Below, piece by piece: positions 1 to 4,930 of a stretch of DNA of 7,262 nucleotides. Both the position numbers and the translations under genes were made by a program. The notes under the pieces were generated by a model that worked only from the letters and a program-made list of their open reading frames with translations, did no database searches and was not told the DNA's origin. Each line of letters begins with the position of its first letter. Position 1 is the stretch's first letter. The DNA lies in NCBI GenBank assembly GCA_023249815.1, contig JAHFBX010000140.1, positions 1-7,262 on the forward strand, in the 5' to 3' direction. This DNA is from Candidatus Eiseniibacteriota bacterium. GTDB taxonomy: Bacteria; Eisenbacteria; RBG-16-71-46.

Positions 1-537
1 GCCGTTCTCCGAGAACTCGAACGTGTTCATGGCCGAGCCCAGGATGTGGCCGGCGTCGTGGTACGTGGTGGTGACGCCGGGAGTCGGCGCGAACGGCGCG
101 GCATAAGCGTGCGTCTGGAATCGCTCGAGCGTCGCCGCGACGTCGGCCACGCTGTAGAGCGGCGCGCGTGCCGGACGGTTGCGGCGGTGCTTGTTGACGT
201 GCTCGACGTCGCGCTGCATGAGGTAGGCGCTGTCCGGCAGCATGACCCGCGATAGCGACGCCGTGGGCGCCGTGACGTGGATCGGCCCTGCGAAGCCCTT
301 CGACACCAGCGTCGGCAGGTTGCCCGTGTGATCCAGGTGCGCGTGCGAGACCACCACCGCGTCCAGCGAGGCCGGGTCGAACCTGAACGTGCGATTGATG
401 GCGTCCGCCTCGTCGCGATGGCCCTGGTAGAGCCCGCAGTCGTAGAGCCACCGCGATTCGCCCCACGTCATCAGGTGGCGCGAGCCGGTGACGGTCCGCG
501 CCGCGCCGTGGAACGCGATCTTCAGGGTCTGGGCCAT
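1..537 (-). CDS. Beta-CASP-type metallo-beta-lactamase hydrolase (RNase J / CPSF73-like), N-terminal part
   Basis: The visible 179 residues begin MAQTLKIAFHGAARTVTGSR, the usual opening of MBL-fold beta-CASP proteins of the CPSF73/YSH1 type. Metal-ligand motifs of the fold are present: an Asp in LYDCG (D33), the HxHxDH motif as H65-A-H67-L-D69-H70 followed by TGNLP, and DAGHILGSA with H164. Family members are zinc-dependent endo/exonucleases acting on RNA, or more rarely DNA, in the cytoplasm; there is no signal peptide. Typical proteins are 450-550 residues, so the beta-CASP domain and the last histidine motifs lie beyond the left edge. The start is an ATG at 535-537 with a Shine-Dalgarno-like GAGGCGA at 545-551 that overlaps the stop codon of the upstream barrel gene; only 12 bases separate the two genes, so they are probably co-transcribed. 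The substrate cannot be deduced from this fragment. Confidence 0.9.
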   Translation of the reverse strand, partial: MAQTLKIAFHGAARTVTGSRHLMTWGESRWLYDCGLYQGHRDEADAINRTFRFDPASLDAVVVSHAHLDHTGNLPTLVSKGFAGPIHVTAPTASLSRVMLPDSAYLMQRDVEHVNKHRRNRPARAPLYSVADVAATLERFQTHAYAAPFAPTPGVTTTYHDAGHILGSAMNTFEFSENG

Positions 538-549
538 GCGCCAGTCGCC

Positions 550-1188
550 TCAGTACGCCGCGTAGAAGATGAACCCGGCCTGGACCTGAAGGTCGTGGTT
601 CACCTGGCCATCGTGGAAGACGCTCATGTAGCGGGTACTCAGGTCCCAGGCGAGGCTCCGGTAGACGAACCGCTCGAGCCCCGCGCCGAGGCTCAGGTAG
701 AGCCCGTCCCCAGCGAGCGGGAACTGCGTCTCGCCGTTGTTGAGGTGCGCCGAGATCTGCGCCAACCCGGCTCCCGCCGAGAGCATCTTGACGGTGCGCG
801 CGCGTGTGTCGAACAGCTGGTAGAACTCGATGCCCGCGGTGACCATCTTGAGGCGATCGCGCAGCACGGCTGGAGCGTCGGTGAGCGAGTCGAACGCGCC
901 CTCGCGGCCGGACGGGTCGCGGCTCTTGAGTCGCTGGACGTCGAACGACAGCCCGATCGCGCGCTCGAACCGCATGCGGTAGCGAAGCCGCACCGCCATG
1001 CCGGACCCGGTGCCGAATTCCTCACCGAGGCCGCCGGCGGACAGCAGCGTGCCGCCCTGGGCCTGGATGCCGATGCCCACCTGGCCGGCGCGGGGTAGCA
1101 CGATGCTGCCGGCGCTCCATGCGGGTGCCGCGCCGAATGCCAACAGGACGAGTGTCGCCAACGAGATCCGGTGCATCCTGCGCTTCAT
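550..1188 (-). CDS. Small outer-membrane beta-barrel protein, unknown function
   Basis: The product is 212 residues. It begins MKRRMHRISLATLVLLAFGAAPAWSAGS, a classical Sec signal peptide with a likely cleavage after Ala26 (AWSA|GS). The rest alternates polar and hydrophobic residues in short amphipathic stretches (for example 64-72, 78-86, 115-124, 163-171, 179-189) separated by turns. It ends QVQAGFIFYAAY, an aromatic-terminated last strand of the kind recognised by the BAM complex. Size and pattern suit an 8-10-stranded barrel of the OmpA/OmpW kind, but I recognise no specific family. I chose the ATG at 1186-1188 because GGAGGA lies just upstream (1192-1197) and the signal peptide starts there; a longer frame from 1260 would add 24 Gly/Pro/Arg-rich residues running through the hairpin region. 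It sits between the recombinase and the beta-CASP gene on the same strand. An outer-membrane location is inferred. Confidence 0.82.
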   Translation of the reverse strand: MKRRMHRISLATLVLLAFGAAPAWSAGSIVLPRAGQVGIGIQAQGGTLLSAGGLGEEFGTGSGMAVRLRYRMRFERAIGLSFDVQRLKSRDPSGREGAFDSLTDAPAVLRDRLKMVTAGIEFYQLFDTRARTVKMLSAGAGLAQISAHLNNGETQFPLAGDGLYLSLGAGLERFVYRSLAWDLSTRYMSVFHDGQVNHDLQVQAGFIFYAAY

Positions 1189-1191
1189 GTG

Positions 1192-1197
1192 TCCTCC
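1192..1197 (-). promoter_or_regulatory. Shine-Dalgarno of the small barrel gene
   Basis: GGAGGA on the minus strand ends three bases before the ATG at 1188. It decides this start over the upstream in-frame alternative at 1260. Its first G is also the last base of an adjoining 6-bp hairpin stem (1197-1212), so its accessibility could depend on folding. Confidence 0.75.
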
Positions 1198-1233
1198 ACG
1201 ACCCCGGTCGTGTGAGCCCGGGCCAGGCCCGGG
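1197..1233 (-). other. Two inverted repeats in the leader of the small barrel gene
   Basis: Two perfect inverted repeats stand side by side between the recombinase and barrel genes. The first pairs 1197-1202 with 1207-1212 (CACGAC/GTCGTG, four-base loop) and touches the Shine-Dalgarno sequence. The second is the 17-base near-palindrome 1217-1233 (CCCGGGCC-A-GGCCCGGG), which can fold as a CCCGGG stem with a five-base loop. Neither is followed by a T-run in the direction of transcription. They could stabilise the mRNA, modulate translation or be processing sites; function is not shown. Confidence 0.55.
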
Positions 1234-1246
1234 AGTGAACCTGCGG

Positions 1247-1270
1247 ATCCCGGGCGTCACGCCCGGGGAT
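1247..1270 (-). terminator. Stem-loop enclosing the recombinase stop codon; possible attenuator or weak terminator
   Basis: Bases 1247-1256 (ATCCCGGGCG) pair with 1260-1270 (CGCCCGGGGAT) with one bulged G, leaving the three loop bases 1257-1259, which are the TGA stop of the xer gene. The stem is long and nearly all G-C. No U-run follows on the minus strand, so it is not a standard intrinsic terminator; partial termination or 3'-end protection is possible. Its CCCGGG core is shared with the palindrome at 1217-1233, so the arms could exchange partners. Confidence 0.4.
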
Positions 1271-2171
1271 GGAACTGGCGGTGCACCTCACGCAGGTAGC
1301 CGCGGTCGAGATGCGTGTAGATGGCGGTGGTGGTGACGCTGGCGTGGCCCAAGAGCTCTTGCACGATGCGCAGGTCGGCGCCGCCCTCGAGCAGATGCGT
1401 GGCGAAGCTGTGGCGCAGCACGTGCGGATGGACGCGCGCCGAGATGCCGGCGCCGCGGGCGTGGCCGCGCAGGATCTTCCACCACCCCATGCGCGTGAGC
1501 ATGCCGCCGCGAGCGTTCACGAACACCGCGTCGTGGCGCGCGTGCGGTGCCAACTGCGGTCGCCCGCGCTCGAGCCACGCCTTGAGCGCCGCAGCCGCGG
1601 TGCGCCCGAACGGCGTGACGCGCTGCTTGTCGCCCTTCCCTGTCACGGTGAGCGCGCGCCCGGCGAGGTCGACGTTGCCGCGCTGAAGCCCGATCAACTC
1701 CGAGACTCTGAGCCCGCTGGCGTAGGCCAGCTCGAGCATGGCGCGGTCACGAAGCGCGAGTGCGGACTCGCCCTGCGGGTGGTGGATCATCGCCTCGATG
1801 TCGCCGAGCGCCAGCGCATGCGGCAGCCGGCGCTCGCGGCGCGGCGCCGGCAGCAATGCCACGGGGTCGTCGGACTTGTGGCCGACGCGCGCGAGGAAGC
1901 CGTGGAAGCCCCGGAGCGTGCTGCGCCGGCGGGCCACGGTCGAGGACGACAGCCCGCGCCGCTCGAGCGAGGCGAAGTAGCCGTCCACGAACGTGAGCGT
2001 GGCCTCCTCCCAGTCCGAGAGTCGATGGCGCGTCGCGAACGCCGCGTAGTCGGCGAGGTCGCGGCCATAGGCGTCCACGGTGCGCGGCGAGAGCCGCCGG
2101 CCGCGGCGCAGTTCGTCGAGCCAGCCGTCGATGGGTGCCAAGAGGCGGCGCGTATCGGTGGCCGTGCTCAC
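1257..2171 (-). CDS. xerD: Tyrosine recombinase, XerC/XerD family
   Basis: The product is 304 residues, normal length for the family. Xer proteins resolve chromosome dimers at dif sites, cutting through a 3'-phosphotyrosine intermediate. An N-terminal SAM-like core-binding domain spans about 8-95 (RRLSPRTVDAYGRDLADY) and the catalytic domain about 115-300. The full active site is visible: R155 in ASGLRVSEL, K179 in TGKGDKQR, H250 and R253 in HPHVLRHSFATHLLEGG, H276 in QELLGHASV and nucleophile Y285 in TTAIYTHL. The C-terminus ends HRQFHPRA, as in XerC and XerD. The start is GTG at 2169-2171, overlapping the uvrC TGA in the sequence GTGA, with GAGGGAG at 2176-2182 as ribosome binding site; translation is probably coupled to uvrC. 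XerD fits slightly better than XerC (helix GGADLRIVQELLGHA, HPRA end), but the two are hard to separate by eye, and the host may use a single Xer. The stop codon lies in the loop of a strong hairpin. Confidence 0.93.
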   Translation of the reverse strand: MSTATDTRRLLAPIDGWLDELRRGRRLSPRTVDAYGRDLADYAAFATRHRLSDWEEATLTFVDGYFASLERRGLSSSTVARRRSTLRGFHGFLARVGHKSDDPVALLPAPRRERRLPHALALGDIEAMIHHPQGESALALRDRAMLELAYASGLRVSELIGLQRGNVDLAGRALTVTGKGDKQRVTPFGRTAAAALKAWLERGRPQLAPHARHDAVFVNARGGMLTRMGWWKILRGHARGAGISARVHPHVLRHSFATHLLEGGADLRIVQELLGHASVTTTAIYTHLDRGYLREVHRQFHPRA

Positions 2172-3991
2172 GCCGCTCCCTCACGGTGCGCCAACCCCAG
2201 GGCGACGCGGCGCGCCAGGACCAGCGGCACGTGCGCGCGTTCCGCCATCAGCTCGGGAGTGGCTTCGCGCAATGCGTCCACGGACCCGAACGCCTTGAGC
2301 AGCGCCGCGCGGCGTGCCGGGCCCACGCCGGGGATGCGGTCCAGTGCACTGCCGATGCGTGCGCGGCTCCGGAGCTTTCGGTGATAGTCGAGGCCGAAGC
2401 GGTGCGCTTCGTCCCGCAGCCGCTGCAGCGACCGGAGCGCCTCCGAGCGGCGCGCGAGCTTCAAGTCGGAGAGGCCCTCGCGGACGACCAGCTCCTCGCG
2501 CTTCGCCAGGCCGATCAACGACACCGGCCGCGTCGCGATCTTCTCGAGCGATGCGCGGGCCGCGCCGACCTGCCCAGCCCCGCCGTCGATGACGACCAGG
2601 TCGGGGCGCGGAAGCTCGCCCGACTCGACGTGCGTCCAGTAGCGCTCGACCGCTTCACCGATCATGGCGAAATCGTCGGGCCCGGGCATGCGCATGCGCA
2701 TGCGACGGTAGAGTGCCTTCCGCGGGCGGCCGTCCTCGGAGGCCACCACGGCGGCGACCGCTTGGTCGGAGCCGAAGTTCGAGATGTCGAAGCAGATCAT
2801 GCGGTGCGGCGGCGCGGGCAGCCCGAGCTCGCGCTGGAGTCCGAGCACGGCGTCGGAGTGCCGCGCACGCCTGCCCGCGGCGCGCGCCGCGTGCTGCTCG
2901 AGCGCCGCGGCGGCGTTCCGTTCCGCCAGCTCCACCAAGCGCCGTGCACGCCCACGCGCCGGCGCAGCCAGTTCCACCGGCCGTCCGGCACGGCTCGCGA
3001 GCGCCGCGGCCAGCACGCCGTGCGACTCCGGCAGTACTGCGACCAGCACGCGCCGCGGCAGATCGGCGCGCGCCAGCGCGTACTGCGTCACCCAGGTCTC
3101 GAGCAGCCCCGCGTCGTCCAACCCGGCGGCGCGCTCGACGATGCGCGTCTCCTTGCCGATGACGCGGCCCTCGCGCACGAACAGCGTGGCGATGGCGGCG
3201 TGCGCGCCATGGTGGGCGAAGCCCAGCACGTCGGTGTCGCGCGGGTCGCCGCTCACCACGGCCTGCGGCACGCGCGCGCGCTCGAGCAGCCGGATCTGGT
3301 CGCGGCGCTGGGCGGCGACTTCGTAGCGGCGGCTGGACGCGGCCTCCGCCATCTCGGACGTGAGGCGCGCAAGCAGTTCCGCGTTGCGACCCGTGAGCAA
3401 CAGCAGCAGGCCGTCGACCAGCGACCGGTACTGCGCTGGATCCACCCGGGCACGTGAGTAGCACGGGCCGGCGCAGCGGCGGATGTGGTAGTAGAGGCAG
3501 GGGCGGTCCTGGCGCCTGTAGTCCTCGAAGTTCCGGCAGGTGCGGAGTGGGAAGATGCGCCGCAGGTCGCGTAGCGTCCGGCGCAGCGCCTTCACGTCGG
3601 TGAACGGCCCCACGTAGCGCGCGCCGTCGTCCCGGACCTGGCGGGTCACGGACAGGCGCGGCCACGGCTCCTGAACGCTCAACTTCACGAACGGGAAGCT
3701 CTTGTCGTCCTTCAGGAGCACGTTGTAGTGCGGCTTGTGCTGGCGGATGAGCGTGGATTCGAGGAGCAGGGCCTCCACCTCGGAACCGGTCAGGATGGTG
3801 TCCAGGTCGGCCGCCCGTTCGCGCATCTCGTCCAGATGGGGGCGCTGCGGGTCGTGGGACTGGTAGCTGCGCACGCGGGAGGCCAGGTTCAGGGCTTTGC
3901 CCACGTACAGCACCTCCCCGCGGGCGTCCTTGAACAGGTACACCCCGGGCGACGCGGGCAGATCGGCGATCTTCTCGCTCCACGCGCTCAC
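2168..3991 (-). CDS. uvrC: UvrABC excinuclease subunit C
   Basis: UvrC makes the 3' and 5' incisions around bulky DNA lesions after UvrA/UvrB recognition. The 607-residue product has every expected domain. The GIY-YIG nuclease covers about 13-92: PGVYLF (15-20), LYVGKA with Y29, R39, E78 in ALLLE, and N90 in HYNVLLKDDKSFPF. A four-cysteine cluster follows (C152, C165, C173, C177), spaced as in the iron-sulphur-type UvrC proteins. The UVR motif for UvrB contact is about 203-238. The RNase H-like nuclease has D402 in CFDISNFG, D439/D440 in GPDDFAMI, D469 in VVIDGGAGQ and H530 in RDEAHRFGL. A C-terminal helix-hairpin-helix pair (549-601, IPGVGPARRAALLKAFGSVDAL) binds DNA. The start is GTG at 3989-3991 with GGAGGG at 3995-4000; this gives the family's usual length. 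A longer frame up to 4159 is unlikely because it runs through the opposing rpsT promoter. The stop overlaps the xer start. Confidence 0.97.
   Translation of the reverse strand: MSAWSEKIADLPASPGVYLFKDARGEVLYVGKALNLASRVRSYQSHDPQRPHLDEMRERAADLDTILTGSEVEALLLESTLIRQHKPHYNVLLKDDKSFPFVKLSVQEPWPRLSVTRQVRDDGARYVGPFTDVKALRRTLRDLRRIFPLRTCRNFEDYRRQDRPCLYYHIRRCAGPCYSRARVDPAQYRSLVDGLLLLLTGRNAELLARLTSEMAEAASSRRYEVAAQRRDQIRLLERARVPQAVVSGDPRDTDVLGFAHHGAHAAIATLFVREGRVIGKETRIVERAAGLDDAGLLETWVTQYALARADLPRRVLVAVLPESHGVLAAALASRAGRPVELAAPARGRARRLVELAERNAAAALEQHAARAAGRRARHSDAVLGLQRELGLPAPPHRMICFDISNFGSDQAVAAVVASEDGRPRKALYRRMRMRMPGPDDFAMIGEAVERYWTHVESGELPRPDLVVIDGGAGQVGAARASLEKIATRPVSLIGLAKREELVVREGLSDLKLARRSEALRSLQRLRDEAHRFGLDYHRKLRSRARIGSALDRIPGVGPARRAALLKAFGSVDALREATPELMAERAHVPLVLARRVALGLAHREGAA
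2686..2703. repeat. Three tandem GCATGC hexamers inside uvrC
   Basis: GCATGC occurs three times in a row. Each unit is a palindrome and the run alternates purine and pyrimidine. It encodes Met-Arg-Met-Arg-Met (about 431-435) of UvrC, just before the GPDDFAMI motif of the RNase H-like domain. It stays in frame, so the gene is intact; copy-number change in whole units would also keep the frame. Confidence 0.85.
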
Positions 3992-3994
3992 GGA

Positions 3995-4000
3995 CCCTCC
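3995..4000 (-). promoter_or_regulatory. Shine-Dalgarno deciding the uvrC GTG start
   Basis: GGAGGG on the minus strand lies three bases before GTG 3991, which opens VSAWSEKIADLPASPGVYLF. This is a better start than the ATG at 4159, which would add 56 residues with no family counterpart. Confidence 0.7.
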
Positions 4001-4031
4001 ACCGCTGGTCTCGGGGATAGCCGAGGGAACC

Positions 4032-4060
4032 AGACTACCCCCGTGTCGCGGCGGGAACAA
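4032..4060 (-). promoter_or_regulatory. Weak candidate sigma70 promoter for the uvrC unit
   Basis: On the minus strand TTGTTC (4055-4060) is followed after 17 bases by TAGTCT (4032-4037). Each box matches the consensus only partly, but the spacing is optimal and the position, 40 bases before the uvrC start, is sensible. No better candidate is visible in the divergent interval between uvrC and rpsT. Confidence 0.35.
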
Positions 4061-4082
4061 CGCGCGAATCCGGGCTCGTGGT

Positions 4083-4112
4083 TTGACGTCCCGAATGGCC
4101 AAAACGTATATT
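4083..4112 (+). promoter_or_regulatory. Sigma70-type promoter of rpsT
   Basis: TTGACG (4083-4088) and TATATT (4107-4112) are separated by 18 bases, near consensus for housekeeping sigma factors. The AT-rich patch stands out in otherwise very GC-rich DNA. Transcription would begin near 4119, giving a leader of about 39 bases to the rpsT start. Confidence 0.75.
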
Positions 4113-4146
4113 CCTCCGGCTCTTTTCGAGGCTGTCCACCATCGTC

Positions 4147-4152
4147 GGAGGA
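4147..4152 (+). promoter_or_regulatory. Strong Shine-Dalgarno of rpsT
   Basis: GGAGGA lies five bases before the ATG at 4158 and fixes the start of S20. The two genes downstream have no comparable site. Confidence 0.85.
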
Positions 4153-4157
4153 TCTCC

Positions 4158-4415
4158 ATGCCGCATCACAAGTCCGCTGAGAAGCGCGTCGGCACGAACG
4201 AGCTGCGCCGCCAGCGGAACGTCGCCGCCACCACCCGCATGCGCTCGGCCGTCAAATCCGTGCGCTCGGCCACCACGAGAAGCGCTGGCGCGACCGCGCT
4301 CAAGGCCACCAGCGCGATCCTCGACCGCACCGCCTCCAAGGGCGTGATCAAGCGCGAGGCCGCGAGCCGCCAGAAGTCGCGACTCGCGAAGTTCGTGCAG
4401 AAGCTGCCGGCCTGA
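4158..4415 (+). CDS. rpsT: 30S ribosomal protein S20
   Basis: The product is 85 residues, normal for S20, which binds 16S rRNA early in 30S assembly. It opens MPHHKSAEKRV and is rich in Arg, Lys and Ala throughout, with three predicted long helices. The C-terminal GVIKREAASRQKSRLAKFVQKL (62-83) matches the family signature in which a 'GxIhxnxAaRxKSRLakk' helix closes the bundle. The start is the ATG at 4158 with GGAGGA at 4147-4152 and the promoter at 4083-4112. It is divergent from uvrC. No terminator is visible after the stop, and the next gene starts 14 bases later, so at least part of the transcription should continue downstream. Confidence 0.96.
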   Translation: MPHHKSAEKRVGTNELRRQRNVAATTRMRSAVKSVRSATTRSAGATALKATSAILDRTASKGVIKREAASRQKSRLAKFVQKLPA

Positions 4416-4429
4416 TCGAGCGCCGCCCC

Positions 4430-4930
4430 GTGCGTACCCGCCTCGCCGCCGTGCTCCTGGCGGCGCTGGCGAGCGGAACGCCCATCCTGGCCGCCCGTGC
4501 CCACGCGCAGGCGGCCTCGGCATTTCCCTTGACCGTGCTCTACCAGGCGAGCGCGGGCGTGGTCGCCGACTCGGCATCCCGACCCGCGCCGGCGTTCGAG
4601 GTGGTGCCGCGTGCCTCTGCCGGGAAGCACTCCAACAAGTGGACGTGGATCAGCGCGTTGACCGGCGCCGCGCTGGTCGGCGTGTCGTTCCCGCTCGCCG
4701 ACGAGGCCGACCGCCGATACGACACCTATCTCAGCGAGACCGACGTCGCCCGGATCGACGAGCGTTTCCGCGCCACCCAGCGCATGGACCGGCTCGCCTC
4801 GGGGTCGCTGCTCACCGGCGAGGCGCTGCTCGCCACCGCCGTGTGGCTGCGTTTCGTGCGCGGCGACCACCACGAGCGGGTCTCGCTCGACTTCCAGCCC
4901 AGCCGATGCGCCCTCGCGTTGCGCTTCTAG
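4430..4930 (+). CDS. Exported/membrane protein of unknown function
   Basis: I do not recognise this 166-residue protein. It begins with a Sec signal peptide (MRTRLAAVLLAALASGTPIL, then AARAHAQAA; likely cleavage near residue 27). After a loose 30-70 segment come two hydrophobic stretches, about 71-90 (WTWISALTGAALVGVSFPLA) and 122-142 (LASGSLLTGEALLATAVWLRF). They flank a polar loop, DEADRRYDTYLSETDVARIDERFRATQRMDR. The 'YDxYLxxTDxxxIDxxF..a...dR' loop followed by a Gly/Ala-rich helix resembles segments that I recall from small envelope proteins of FCB-type bacteria, often beside PEGA or TPR domains. That likeness is from memory. The end, VSLDFQPSRCALALRF, could be an amphipathic strand. The start is a GTG at 4430 chosen for the signal peptide; there is no convincing ribosome binding site, so translation may depend on the nearby rpsT. 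Its last 25 bases overlap the following lipoprotein gene, which suggests a joint role. Confidence 0.75.
   Translation: MRTRLAAVLLAALASGTPILAARAHAQAASAFPLTVLYQASAGVVADSASRPAPAFEVVPRASAGKHSNKWTWISALTGAALVGVSFPLADEADRRYDTYLSETDVARIDERFRATQRMDRLASGSLLTGEALLATAVWLRFVRGDHHERVSLDFQPSRCALALRF

Noticed and set aside
1189..1260. 24-residue N-terminal extension of the small barrel protein
   Set aside because: The extension reads through the hairpin region and would bury the signal peptide; GGAGGA directly before the ATG at 1188 is a better start.
277..3457. Long plus-strand open frames opposite the MBL, barrel, xer and uvrC genes (277-1098, 1269-2384, 2135-3457)
   Set aside because: They are antisense to genes with recognisable domains, are dominated by Arg/Ala/Gly/Pro, contain no recognisable motif and reflect the lack of stop codons in GC-rich DNA.
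2655..3983. 442-residue minus-strand frame overlapping uvrC
   Set aside because: It is a shifted frame of uvrC with low-complexity Arg/Ala/Pro sequence; uvrC itself has all catalytic residues.
3992..4159. 56-residue N-terminal extension of uvrC to an ATG at 4159
   Set aside because: It has no counterpart in UvrC proteins as I know them, runs across the opposing rpsT promoter and Shine-Dalgarno site, and a GTG with a good ribosome binding site lies at the expected family start.
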